A stretch of DNA of 38,046 nt from assembly GCF_017115105.1 (NCBI RefSeq), contig NZ_JABXKH010000171.1, positions 1 through 38,046 on the forward strand, in the 5' to 3' direction. A program made the position numbers and the translations under genes. This document shows, in pieces, positions 1-8,394 of this stretch (position 1 is its first letter; every line of letters starts with the position of its first letter). The notes beneath the pieces are model-generated. The model ran no database searches. It was not told the DNA's origin and saw only the letters and a program-made list of their open reading frames with translations. The stretch is from Nostoc sp. NMS2 (GTDB taxonomy: Bacteria > Cyanobacteriota > Cyanobacteriia > Cyanobacteriales > Nostocaceae).

Positions 1-35
1 CACGCCCAGATTTAACTGAGAGGTGCGGGGAATAA

Positions 36-884
36 TATCCCCCATCGACTCAACCAATTAGCGGTGCTAATTTAGCCGAACGCGCACGGCAGCAAGCTGT
101 TAAGTTTGGGGTAGAGATTTTGCTATTACGCGAAGGAACGAAATCGGAATTTAAGAATAATCGGATCTATACAGATATGGCAGATGGCAGCAAAATGGTT
201 GCACGAGCAAATATTTGTGCCACTGGTGTAGAATATCGGCGGCTAAATTTACCCAACGAAGACCAATTTTTAAAGGTGGGATTGTTCTACGGTGCGGGCG
301 CAAGCGAAGCACCCATGTGTCAAGATGAACACGTCTTTGTTATCGGTGGCGGTAACTCCGCAGGTCAAGCCGCCATGTATTTCTCTCGCTATGCACGAAA
401 AGTAACAATTTTAGTTCGTGGCAATAATTTGGCAGCAACCTTATCGGATTATTTAATTAACCGAATTACAAATACTAACAACATTGAAGTGCTGTTTCAA
501 TCTCAAGTTACTAAGCTAATTGGTGATACATCGCTGCGCCAAATTGAAGTTACTAATTGCAGTGATGGAGAAGTGCAGCAAATCGATACGGGGCGACTAT
601 TTGTTTGCATTGGTGGTGCGCCGAATACCGAATGGGCAAAAGATACCAACATTATCCGCGATCGCTCTGGTTATTTAGTCACTGGCTCGGACTTGCTTCA
701 AGATGGTCATCTACCCCAGTGCTGGACTCTAGAACGCGATCCTTTTTTCCTAGAAACGAGTGTTCCCGGTTCCTTTGCTGCTGGTGATGTCCGGCACGGT
801 TCTGTAAAGCGCGTGGCTTCAGCCGTTGGAGAAGGTGCTATGGCGGTCACTTTTGCTCACAAATATTTAGAGGAAACAGCTTAA
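36..884 (+). pseudogene. Thioredoxin-reductase-like FAD/NADPH oxidoreductase, 5' end broken or cut
   Basis: The C-terminal part of a pyridine nucleotide-disulfide oxidoreductase related to thioredoxin reductase. Seen: an NADPH Rossmann motif GGGNSAGQAA about 75 residues after the TTG at 120, and the C-terminal FAD motif with GSFAAGDVRHGSVKRVASAVGE. Family-like residues (ISGANLAERARQQAVKFGVEI) extend upstream to about base 54, so TTG 120 is not the real start. An in-frame TAA lies at 33-35, and 36-119 contains no ATG or GTG. The gene is therefore frameshifted, truncated or affected by a sequence error at its 5' end; the window edge prevents a decision. Where E. coli TrxB has CATC, this protein reads GAGASEA, so it lacks the redox cysteines. 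It resembles the cyanobacterial and actinobacterial forms often fused to a cNMP-binding domain (family knowledge). Substrate unknown. Confidence 0.7.
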
Positions 885-946
885 GTAATTCGTAATTCGT
901 AATTCGTAATTCGTAATAGAGCCTCCGGCACGCTCCGCGAACGTAA
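885..946. repeat. GTAATTC heptamer array joined to a dispersed repeat
   Basis: Four tandem GTAATTC units directly follow the stop codon of the oxidoreductase. They run into a roughly 30-base sequence (AGAGCCTCCGGCACGCT, then CGCGAACGTAA). The same composite occurs at 33471-33527 with one base different, so it is a dispersed repeat of this genome. STRRs of this type are typical of Nostocales spacers. Confidence 0.85.
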
Positions 947-1086
947 ATTTTGTTTTGTGACGGGGATTTATACCCCTACCCAAAACGTTCTGCCCTTCTT
1001 AGGCAGGGGAATTAAACGCCTAAACTTTGTTAAAACTAAGAATTTTACCTTAACTTAGTGCCATTGGCCCTAATGACAAATGACTA

Positions 1087-1335
1087 ATGACAAAAAATAA
1101 AATTTTAATTTGTACTTTTTTAGCGCTGTCATCAGGTTTTTTTGGTGCTTATACCAGTGGGCAAATCACCATAATGCTGCATAGCCAAAAGTGCCAAAAC
1201 CAACCTTGGGGTTTAAAGGAGATGTGCAACGCTTGGATGACACCAGGAGCAGTTTGGCAAGGTAGCAGCACAGGGCTTTGGACAGGCACTATCTTAGGGG
1301 CATTTGTTGGTGGTTTGGTGACGCGCAAAACTTAG
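1087..1335 (+). CDS. Small two-helix membrane protein, unknown function
   Basis: An 82-residue protein I do not recognise. Two hydrophobic stretches are visible, residues 5-28 and about 58-78 (the latter glycine-rich, TGTILGAFVGGL). They flank a more polar loop with two cysteines (CQNQPWGLKEMC) and a tryptophan-rich patch. A further Cys is at residue 9. The ATG lies inside an AATGACA-type heptamer run (three near-copies at about 1073-1093), so the start codon is partly supplied by a repeat and no clear ribosome site is visible. It stands alone between the broken oxidoreductase and the next small gene. The pattern suggests a thin-membrane or inner-membrane protein with a disulfide-capable loop. 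It could also be a chance reading frame. Confidence 0.5.
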   Translation: MTKNKILICTFLALSSGFFGAYTSGQITIMLHSQKCQNQPWGLKEMCNAWMTPGAVWQGSSTGLWTGTILGAFVGGLVTRKT

Positions 1336-1432
1336 AATTAACTTAATGGGTCTAGCATCAAAAAAGCCAGTAGACAGCTTTGGTGTCAGCAAGGCTGGTA
1401 AAATCTACCCATAGCCTTAAGAGTAAATCACT

Positions 1433-1738
1433 ATGCCTACTGAAACTAACCCAGGGAATCAAACTACCACGGGTGCTGATGCTATTGATGAAGCGATCGC
1501 ACAGGGAATTGATTTTGATGGTTCTCCCATTCCGGCTGCCAAATTAGAACTTTATGGTAAAGTCATGGCGCTAGAAGGCAATAGACAACGCAGTGGTGTA
1601 TCTAATACTATGCGATCGCGCATTGTGCGAATTGGTGCAAAACACATTCCCCAAGCAGAACTCGACCAATTACTCATAGATGCTGGTTTCGCACCCCTAA
1701 AAGAAAAAGAAATTGCCTTTTTTTATAGCGGCAAATAA
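1433..1738 (+). CDS. Conserved-looking cyanobacterial hypothetical protein
   Basis: A 101-residue soluble protein. It has a Thr/Asn-rich N-terminus of about 15 residues, an acidic segment (ADAIDEAIAQGIDFDGSPIP), then a compact helical region (residues 36-100) ending in IAFFYSGK. There is no signal peptide or membrane segment. The charged body with regularly spaced Arg (NRQRSGVSNTMRSRIVRIG) looks like a real folded protein, and a HIP1 site (GCGATCGC) is embedded in the coding sequence, as in neighbouring genes. The ATG is preceded by AGAGTAAATCACT, a weak ribosome site. Next gene on this side is convergent. I cannot name a family or function. Confidence 0.7.
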   Translation: MPTETNPGNQTTTGADAIDEAIAQGIDFDGSPIPAAKLELYGKVMALEGNRQRSGVSNTMRSRIVRIGAKHIPQAELDQLLIDAGFAPLKEKEIAFFYSGK

Positions 1739-1936
1739 ATATAGCAGCAAAACACAGTCATAGAATAGGAAAAGGGGCAGGGAGCAGGGAAGAAACACCA
1801 TAAATAAATTTAGCGAAAAGTTCTGTAGGCGGGTTTACCGCCGGAGGAAACTTTTCAAGACATGAGCTTGAAACCTTTTTTGCAGCTTGATTTGAGCGTA
1901 TCTTTCTCCCCTGCCCCCTGCTCCCCTGCCTCTTGG

Positions 1937-2731
1937 TCAGGTGCTGTATAAACTTTTCAAAATATAACTAGATAACTCACAAAAACCTTCACCTTCGGCA
2001 GCGTTAGTAATATAAGCAGGGTGATATTTCAACTGATTCATATATTCCAAAACGTTTGCCACGCCTACAGAAACAGGAAAATAGCGCCGATCAAATAAAC
2101 TTTCATCATTGGGGCTATCGCCCACAGTGACAATTTGTTCTGGCGAGTAATGGGGCAAATATTCGCGCAATACCTGCAATAATCCCACAGCTTTATCTTG
2201 CCCTTGGGGTTTAATGTGACACTGCACATTGCTATAGGTAAATCCCCAACCCATTTGTTGACAAAGACTATCTAAGGTTTGTAGTTCATCTTGACTCAAA
2301 CCAGCTACATCAAAAGTCCAGTCGGTGATGCGAAAGCGATTATCAGCAGATTCTTGGATTTGGGGAAATTTGGTTTGTAATTTCTCAAAAGTCGTAGCCA
2401 AATGCTGGCGATGTTGAACTAAATCGGTAATGGGTGTTAATACTACTGGTTTGTGGTTCCCAGATGGAAAGTATAAACCACCATTTTCTGCGATCGCACC
2501 TGCCACTGGCATAATCGCACTCAATCCACTCACCCACCCAGCAGAACGACCTGTAACAATCAGCACCTTAATATGAGCAGCCGCTAAATCCTCTAAAGCT
2601 TGCAGCAGTGCGGGAGTAAATTTTCCTCGTCTAGTTAATGTGCCATCCATATCTGTGGCTATCAGACGAATATGAAGAAAGCTTGTAGATGAAACCTCAG
2701 ACAGGGCAGGGATATTCTGGTGTCTGAACAT
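1937..2731 (-). CDS. HAD superfamily phosphatase (subclass IIB, Cof-like)
   Basis: 264 residues. All four HAD motifs are visible: motif I DMDGTLT with nucleophile D27 and acid/base D29; motif II VTGRS at 59-63; motif III lysine at K180 (KPQGQDKAVGL); motif IV GDSPNDE with D205 and D209. The large insert between motifs II and III (residues about 80-170) is the C2-type cap of HAD-IIB enzymes, such as sucrose-phosphate phosphatase, mannosyl-3-phosphoglycerate phosphatase and Cof sugar phosphatases. A cytoplasmic sugar-phosphate phosphatase is likely, but the substrate cannot be told from motifs. The first 20 residues precede the fold and could mark a start called too early, though no later Met lies before motif I. 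Its promoter region is shared with the divergent gene starting near 2746-2833. Confidence 0.85.
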   Translation of the reverse strand: MFRHQNIPALSEVSSTSFLHIRLIATDMDGTLTRRGKFTPALLQALEDLAAAHIKVLIVTGRSAGWVSGLSAIMPVAGAIAENGGLYFPSGNHKPVVLTPITDLVQHRQHLATTFEKLQTKFPQIQESADNRFRITDWTFDVAGLSQDELQTLDSLCQQMGWGFTYSNVQCHIKPQGQDKAVGLLQVLREYLPHYSPEQIVTVGDSPNDESLFDRRYFPVSVGVANVLEYMNQLKYHPAYITNAAEGEGFCELSSYILKSLYST

Positions 2732-2832
2732 ACGCGATTTGTAAGATGTTAAAAATATTAATCATACAGCAAGATGGCATTGAAGATTTGGGCATCCTAA
2801 ACATCAGGAGTCAAGTTTTTCAGTTTCCAACC

Positions 2833-3654
2833 ATGCCCACTTCGATGTTTCTTGCCCAATCCCCAGGGTCAAAGCCTAAAAAAGCATCCCAGGAAGTGCC
2901 AGCAAGTAATCCTCAAATACCACCATTATTGTTGGTAACTTCTGGAGGACTGGCTTTAGCGGTGATTGCTTTAATTGTGTATAGTAAGCTCCAGATGAAT
3001 AAGCTGGAGAAAAAGCTTAAGTTTGAACAATTCCGGGCGCGAGAATTAGAGAAAAAATTTAAGCTGGCGCTAGAAACGATTCGCAAAATGGAAACTAATC
3101 CCGATTTGGTCAACTCACGGGACTTTAACCTAGATTATCTGCGAATGCGGATGTCAGAGGAGGTGTTTCATTTTGCAATCCTTAATCAAGTGAAGATTCA
3201 GATCAAAGAAAAAGTTACTCAAGCTCTGCGTCCAAATCAAGCCCAACTTGGATCAGTCGGGATTGCTAATAGCGCTGGACGGCAAGTAGATGAAATTTTT
3301 GATGTAGAGTATGAAACAGGTAGTCCAGGGAACTCTGCTAAACGAGTGCTGTTTCGCATTCAAATTCGGTTAATGAAGTTACCAACGCAAGCAACTTCTG
3401 CAACTATTAGTCAAATTATTGACTGTATAGAAACTTACTTAAGTCCCATAGAAGACGAAGATAGTTGGCAACCAACAATTCAAGGTCGGATTGCTACTAT
3501 GCATTGGGATCAAAAGGCTAAACCCACGCCTCTACTAGTGCTGGAACAATCGAATGAAGGCGTGAATGTGACTTTCCGTACTAGTCGCCAACCAAATGCC
3601 CCAACTCCACCAAACCAACCTGGAATGAAAAAATCAGGCTCTGCTAGACAATAA
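2833..3654 (+). CDS. Membrane-anchored coiled-coil protein, unknown function
   Basis: 273 residues from ATG 2833. The frame is open to an ATG at 2746, only 14 bases from the divergent HAD start, but the 29 extra residues look non-protein-like, so 2833 is preferred. Numbered from 2833: a short Pro/Ser-rich N-terminus, one hydrophobic helix at about 31-53 (PLLLVTSGGLALAVIALIVY), a highly charged predicted coiled coil at 54-88 (KLEKKLKFEQFRARELEKKF), then a globular domain of about 160 residues. The tail is Pro/Gln/Ser-rich. One transmembrane anchor with a cytoplasmic coiled coil suggests a scaffold or membrane-associated regulator. No catalytic motif was recognised. It looks like a conserved cyanobacterial protein of unknown function. 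Confidence 0.7.
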   Translation: MPTSMFLAQSPGSKPKKASQEVPASNPQIPPLLLVTSGGLALAVIALIVYSKLQMNKLEKKLKFEQFRARELEKKFKLALETIRKMETNPDLVNSRDFNLDYLRMRMSEEVFHFAILNQVKIQIKEKVTQALRPNQAQLGSVGIANSAGRQVDEIFDVEYETGSPGNSAKRVLFRIQIRLMKLPTQATSATISQIIDCIETYLSPIEDEDSWQPTIQGRIATMHWDQKAKPTPLLVLEQSNEGVNVTFRTSRQPNAPTPPNQPGMKKSGSARQ

Positions 3655-3660
3655 ATTATG

Positions 3661-3838
3661 GCTGTCATTGGTCATTGGTCATTGGTCACTTGTACTGAGC
3701 GTAGTCGAAGTATTAGTCATTAGTCACTTGTACTGAGCGGCTTGCCTTGAGCGAAGTCGAAAGGAGTCGAAAGGAGTCGAAGTATTGGTCATTCACAAAA
3801 GACAAAAGACAAAGGACAAATGACAAAGAACAAATGAC
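3661..3838. repeat. Short tandem and dispersed repeat cluster
   Basis: Heptamers of the GGTCATT / TAGTCAT type alternate with a longer unit (CTTGTACTGAGCG, then GTCGAAGTATT) present twice here. Inverted or diverged copies occur near 21976 and 28270. The block continues as AAAGGACAAATGACAA-type heptamers up to the last codons of the DevA homologue. It holds no gene. Confidence 0.8.
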
Positions 3839-4542
3839 TAAATGGGTGCATTTGAGGAATTACGGGTTAAAAGACCATCTTCCATTTCTACGATGCGATC
3901 GGCTATGTCTAAAATGCGGTTGTCGTGTGTCACTAATAAGATGGTGGTTCCCTGATTTTTGGCTAGACTCTGCATTATTTCTACAACATCGCGTCCTGAT
4001 TGTTTGTCTAATGCTGCTGTTGGCTCGTCTGCTAGCACCAGTGGGGGACGATTCACTAAGGCGCGAGCGATCGCAATTCTTTGTTTCTGTCCACCAGAAA
4101 GATTATCTGGGTAGTAATCAACTCGTTCTTCTAGACCAACTGACCCCAGCATGGCTTTTGATTTAGCCATTGCTTCTGTTTGAGAAATATTATCATTCAA
4201 CTCTACCGCCATTTGCACATTTTGCTTCGCAGTCAAAAACCCTAGCAAATTGTGAGCTTGGAAAATATAACCAATGTTGCGTCGCATTTGTACCAGTTTG
4301 TTTTGGCTGACACCAAAGAGTTCTTCACCTAAAAATTTTAAACTTCCCTCTTGTACAGACCGCAAACCACCAATTAAGCTCAGTAATGTGGTTTTACCTG
4401 AACCTGATGGCCCGGTCATAATTACGATTTCACCAGGATAAATTTCTAGGTTGATGTCAAATAATATCTGTTTTCTCAATGCGCCTTTGCCATAATAATG
4501 ATTGAGGTTTTTAATGGCAATTACAGGTTCTTTTTCTATCAT
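3838..4542 (-). CDS. devA: ABC exporter ATP-binding protein, DevA type
   Basis: 234 residues, a complete ABC ATPase. Walker A GPSGSGKT is at 44-51, the Q-loop follows at IFQ (about 93-95), signature LSGGQ is at 148-152, Walker B LVLADEP at 168-174, D-loop AALD next, and H-loop VTHD near 205. The short form without membrane domain, and its position behind a DevC permease and DevB adaptor on the same strand, make it the motor of a DevBCA/MacB-like exporter. In Anabaena the original DevBCA exports heterocyst glycolipids with a TolC-like outer-membrane protein. Nostocales genomes hold several paralogous sets, so the substrate of this one is not known. It starts 103 bases after devC ends. The C-terminal codons reach the repeat cluster. 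Confidence 0.85.
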   Translation of the reverse strand: MIEKEPVIAIKNLNHYYGKGALRKQILFDINLEIYPGEIVIMTGPSGSGKTTLLSLIGGLRSVQEGSLKFLGEELFGVSQNKLVQMRRNIGYIFQAHNLLGFLTAKQNVQMAVELNDNISQTEAMAKSKAMLGSVGLEERVDYYPDNLSGGQKQRIAIARALVNRPPLVLADEPTAALDKQSGRDVVEIMQSLAKNQGTTILLVTHDNRILDIADRIVEMEDGLLTRNSSNAPI

Positions 4543-4645
4543 GTTTCTGTTAGTTGTAACTTAGGTTTTTCAAAAATTAAGTTTTCTTAATTATCGATTA
4601 TAAGCTATAGTTATTGATGGCAAACTTTAATTAATGTTGAATTAA

Positions 4646-5800
4646 TTAAAAGATATCTGCTGGATCTGCGGAACGTAATTTTCGGACTGCGATCGCACCA
4701 GAAATAATACACATCAGCATAGTCAAAATCAAAACCATTACGGCACGATCAAAACTCATAAAAACTGGTAAAAGTGTTGCACCTCTGGCACTTTGATACA
4801 TGAATAAAGCAAAAACTATTCCAGGGAAATATCCCAAAATGGCTAATAGTAAAGCCTCTTGAAGAATTACGGTTAATAAATAGTTTTGTGTATAGCCTAT
4901 TGCTTTGAGGGTAGCGTATTCAGCTAAGTGATCTGCAACTTCTGTATAAAGAATCTGATAAACAATTACAGTTCCTACAATGAAACCCATGACAGTCCCT
5001 AATGTGAAAATAAATCCAATAGCTGTACTATTTGCCCAATAATTCCTTTCAAAATCAATAAATTCCTGCTTAGTTAAAACATTCACCTCTTTAGGTAAAT
5101 ACTGTCGTAGTTCTTGGGCAACAACTTGAGCATCTGCTCCCGGTTTTAATCTAATCAGCCCAATATCAATTAATCCTTTTTGACGATTAGTGAATATCCG
5201 CAGAAAGTTAATATCACTCGTAATTAAATTACCATCTGCACCAAATGATGCACCTAATGTAAATAGTCCCTCTACTTTAATTCGCCGCCTTCGTACTTCT
5301 GCTGTTACAGTCTTGCCTTGGCTATAATTAGCCGCAATCGGCCCATATTCTACGCGAGAGGAACGGTCAAATAAAACTACATCAGGGAGTTTAAGTTTAT
5401 CTAAATTCTCCTGAACACCAGGTAAGTTAACTATGTTATTTTCTGGGTTCATTCCAAAAATTAAAATACTACGAGGGCGGCCTGTTACAGGATTTTTCCA
5501 GATTGTAAAGTCCAAATATATAGGATGTACTGATTGGACTGCGGGTAACTCTAAAGCTTTATATAACCGTCTTTGAGAAAAGCTCCTCATCGCCAAAACA
5601 GCGCTTGATTGACTATTAATTAAGACAATATCGCCTTGCAAGCTGTTATGGAATCGAACGTTACTATAATATAAGGCATCCCGGAAGCCGAGTTGCATAA
5701 ACATTAAAATATCAGCAAAAGAAATTCCTGCTAAAGCCACAGCCAGGCGAGTTTTTTCCCTTGTCAGTTGTAGCCACGACAGAGGTATTTTTTGATTCAT
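4646..5800 (-). CDS. devC: ABC exporter permease, DevC type
   Basis: 384 residues from ATG 5800, which gives the usual family N-terminus MNQKIPLSWLQLTREK. The open frame reaches 5878 but the extra part is unlikely coding. Architecture is that of MacB/FtsX permeases: one N-terminal membrane helix (about residues 17-38), a periplasmic domain of about 220 residues, then three C-terminal helices with the FtsX-like pattern LAEYATLKAIGYTQNYLL. It would form the inner-membrane channel with DevA and the DevB adaptor. The gap to devB is 300 bases and contains a short AATTCGT repeat at about 5828-5846, unusually long for an operon gap. Identity of the transported lipid or peptide is unknown. Confidence 0.85.
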   Translation of the reverse strand: MNQKIPLSWLQLTREKTRLAVALAGISFADILMFMQLGFRDALYYSNVRFHNSLQGDIVLINSQSSAVLAMRSFSQRRLYKALELPAVQSVHPIYLDFTIWKNPVTGRPRSILIFGMNPENNIVNLPGVQENLDKLKLPDVVLFDRSSRVEYGPIAANYSQGKTVTAEVRRRRIKVEGLFTLGASFGADGNLITSDINFLRIFTNRQKGLIDIGLIRLKPGADAQVVAQELRQYLPKEVNVLTKQEFIDFERNYWANSTAIGFIFTLGTVMGFIVGTVIVYQILYTEVADHLAEYATLKAIGYTQNYLLTVILQEALLLAILGYFPGIVFALFMYQSARGATLLPVFMSFDRAVMVLILTMLMCIISGAIAVRKLRSADPADIF

Positions 5801-6100
5801 TTTATATGCATCCAAGCACGGGGAAAATAATTCGTAATTCGTAATTAACTTTGGTAACGAGGATTTATAAAGAGCCACAAGACTTGACGCGACTGAGCGA
5901 TCGCTGAATGTCTTGTTAGTTACTCTTGACTTAAACTCTCGATATTAGTTAACGATTGTAGATTTTTCATTAAATCCATTCAGGTGACACTTGTATCGAT
6001 TTGAGAGAATATTTGAGATTGATTAAACCAGATATTTAATAACATTCCCAATTCAAAATATCAAATCATAAATTGGGATTACTGCTCATCCATAACTTAA
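5801..6100. other. devB-devC spacer
   Basis: 300 bases between the adaptor and permease genes. It contains an AATTCGTAATTCGTAATTA repeat at 5828-5846 and a HIP1 site near 5900. I see no gene, terminator hairpin or clear promoter, so co-transcription of devB with devC is likely but not shown. Confidence 0.5.
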
Positions 6101-7525
6101 CTATTTATTAATTTCAACAATAACTTTAGCGTAAGTTAAACCAGAAACTTTCTGGCTATCTTCTGGAGGCAAAGCAATTTTAACTTCTACGACTCTGGCA
6201 TCCACATCTGCTGCTGGATCTGTATTCAGCACATCTTTTTTACCAATTTTTCTGCCAATTTCAGTGACAGTTCCCTTCAATTCGCCGCTAAATGCTCCAT
6301 TATCGCTGCTGATAGTGGCGTTTTGACCAATCCGCACTTTACCAATGCTGTCTTCGGCGACTTCAGCAATCACATACATTTGGCTAGTTTGGCCAATTTC
6401 AGCAATGCCATTTGCACCTATGGCTTCGCCTGACTTGGTGTAAACTTTTAAAATCTCTCCAGCAATTGGTGCTTGAACGTAGCTTAACCTTAGTTGTGCT
6501 TCGGCTTTTCTGACATTTGCGATCGCATTACTAACTTGAGCTTGCGCTACTTGCACATCGGTAGGACTAACGTCCATAAGTCTGCTCAGTTTGGCCTTTT
6601 CTTCATCGATTTGTCTTTGCAAAGTTGCTAAAGTTTTGTCACGGTTAACTTTGGCTTCGATTAACTGCTGTTGCAAAGTTGCTAAATTTTGTATTTGGTT
6701 GGCTCTAGCTTCAGCAAGTTGCTGTCGCAGTGTTGCTAATGTCTGCTTGAGCGTAGCTTGGCTTTCAGCCACCTGCTGATTAGAAGTTACTGCACTCAAA
6801 CGTCTACTATCCCGCTCTTGTTGAGAAATCGCACCTTCTTTGTATAAAAAATCATAGCGTCCAGCATCAACTTGGGCATTACGCTGTTGAGCTTGGATAC
6901 GTGTAAGCGTTGCTCTGAGAGCTTCTTTTTGCCCACTGAGTTCAGCTTCCAGACGATTTACTGTTGCTCGTTGGACGAGTTTATCTCCACTTAACTGAGC
7001 CGCAATTCGCGCGATCGTTGCTTGTTGACCATCCCTTTCACCAATAAACTGGGCTTGTAAGCGAGCAACAACTGCTCTTTGAGCTTGAATATCTCTTGGA
7101 GATCCAGCCCTAACTTGCGCTAAATTCGCACGGGCTTCTTGCATTTTGGCTTTTGCCTCTTCTAGTCCGGCTATTTGGGTATCGCGGTTGTCCAAAATTG
7201 CCACAATTTGGCCTTGCTTTACTTGTTCACCCTCTCTCACTAGAAGTTGCTGAATTCGTGACGATGGCGATAATCCTGATGATGGGGCGGACAATTTCAC
7301 AACTTCGCCTCGCGGTTCCAAGCGCCCTACAGCACTAATGCTATTGGTAGATGGCATTACGGGTACGGATGTAGTGAGTTTTCTCAGCTGCTCGATTTTG
7401 GCTGTACCTAGTATCCCAGCCGCGATTACTATTGGCACAGCTACAGCGATACCCCACCAAATCTTAGGTTGTTCTTGATTAAGTGCCTGCTCACTTGACT
7501 TTGGCTTTTCAGTCACCCTTGACAT
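6101..7525 (-). CDS. devB: Membrane fusion (adaptor) protein, DevB type, with repeat-extended coiled coil
   Basis: 474 residues from ATG 7525 (MSRVTEKPK); the frame extends to 7612 without a plausible start. A cytoplasmic tail is followed by one membrane helix (about residues 22-42), then a periplasmic barrel/lipoyl half (GRLEPRGEVVKLSAP), a long alpha-helical hairpin (about 118-340), the second lipoyl half (LSYVQAPIAGEILKV) and the C-terminal beta barrel. The hairpin contains 18-residue repeats in both arms: four in the ascending arm (residues 151-222) and three in the descending arm (263-316), separated by the turn FLYKEGAISQQERD. Adaptors of this family bridge the DevAC pump to a TolC-like duct. 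First gene of the set; a possible NtcA box lies about 475 bases upstream. Confidence 0.85.
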   Translation of the reverse strand: MSRVTEKPKSSEQALNQEQPKIWWGIAVAVPIVIAAGILGTAKIEQLRKLTTSVPVMPSTNSISAVGRLEPRGEVVKLSAPSSGLSPSSRIQQLLVREGEQVKQGQIVAILDNRDTQIAGLEEAKAKMQEARANLAQVRAGSPRDIQAQRAVVARLQAQFIGERDGQQATIARIAAQLSGDKLVQRATVNRLEAELSGQKEALRATLTRIQAQQRNAQVDAGRYDFLYKEGAISQQERDSRRLSAVTSNQQVAESQATLKQTLATLRQQLAEARANQIQNLATLQQQLIEAKVNRDKTLATLQRQIDEEKAKLSRLMDVSPTDVQVAQAQVSNAIANVRKAEAQLRLSYVQAPIAGEILKVYTKSGEAIGANGIAEIGQTSQMYVIAEVAEDSIGKVRIGQNATISSDNGAFSGELKGTVTEIGRKIGKKDVLNTDPAADVDARVVEVKIALPPEDSQKVSGLTYAKVIVEINK

Positions 7526-7692
7526 AGTATGTTGCCCGTTTACCTGAATTGTGCTGATGGAAGTAAAAATAAAAGGGTTTTTAATCAACAGCCAGCTGCT
7601 TAGGACAAACAACAGTGCTTTAAAGCTGGGTATGGCTTAAAATCCATCGCGTGATGAACGCTCAAGACTATGGTTTTGCAAAATGGTGTTTT

Positions 7693-7875
7693 CTATAGCA
7701 ATGTCTTACGACAGGCCGAAGAAGCGTCTACGCTCGTTTGTATATCAATAGACTTTGACCTCACTTCCATTCCTCTCTCCTTTTAGGAAAGAGGAATGGA
7801 AGCTTACTTACTCCTCTTGCCTTGTAAGGAAGGGACTAGGGGTTAAGTCTGTATTGAAACCGAAAAGCGTTATAG
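7693..7875 (+). mobile_element. MITE-like palindromic element, copy 1
   Basis: The core 7745-7875 matches the reverse complement of 21717-21865 over most of its length: GACTTTGACCTCACTTCC, the CCTCTCTCC/GGAATGGAAG hairpin, and GACTAGGGGTTAAGTCTGTATTG. The right end AAGCGTTATAG matches the ATAGCGCTT end of copy 2. The left end is less clear: CTATAGC at 7693 may be the terminus with about 45 bases of unrelated sequence before the core. It has no coding capacity. Confidence 0.65.
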
Positions 7876-8394
7876 TAGCTGGCTATTCAATAACTTTGAG
7901 TATTAATTGAGACGTGAGTGCAATGGAAATTAGCAGAATTCACAAACCTAAATATGGAGACGCTATATATCATGTCTCTACACAAAATCCCAAAATGGTA
8001 TGATGCGATACTGTATTGCTACATCAACTACGGCTACAGTTAGTCACAAAATTGACAAAAATAGACTGTTGCCTTGTTTGGATACAATCTTGCTACAAAA
8101 GTTAGTCTTCTTTAAGTGAATGAATGATTAACTAACTAAAAAATATCTATCAACTTGAGCATTCCTAACATCAGAGTTTCCTTAACTTTCTGGTCAATGA
8201 GTTAGCTGTCTCTAGTTGCTTGCACCTACCAAGACAACAAACCATTTTGTAATATTCGCTTCAAATACCTGACTACTCTCCCTGTTGTTGTTTTGGGACT
8301 CCATTAAACTCTCGTTGAATGAATTCTACATTTATCCGTTACGCGAAAACGTAACAGAGCCTACAGATGGGAGATGATGGAGATGGGGGAATGA
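7876..8394. other. Spacer between the devB-type gene and pcyA
   Basis: About 520 bases of AT-rich spacer. Apart from the possible NtcA site at 7998-8011 and a GTTACGCGAAAACGTAAC palindrome at 8338-8355, I see no gene or terminator. A 26-codon open frame at 7923 is too short to support. Confidence 0.5.
7998..8011 (-). promoter_or_regulatory. Possible NtcA-binding site (GTA-N8-TAC)
   Basis: The bases GTATGATGCGATAC fit the palindromic NtcA consensus GTAN8TAC. It lies 473 bases upstream of the devB-type start. Long NtcA-dependent leaders are known for Anabaena devBCA (literature knowledge). Towards devB the best -10 (TATATA) is 28 bases away, longer than the usual 22-23. In the opposite direction TACAGT sits 23 bases away. 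About ten chance matches to this consensus are expected in a window of this size, so this is suggestive only. Confidence 0.3.

Noticed and set aside
7923..8003. A 26-codon open frame upstream of the DevB-type gene
   Set aside because: It has no ribosome site, no recognisable composition and overlaps the possible NtcA box; chance open frame.
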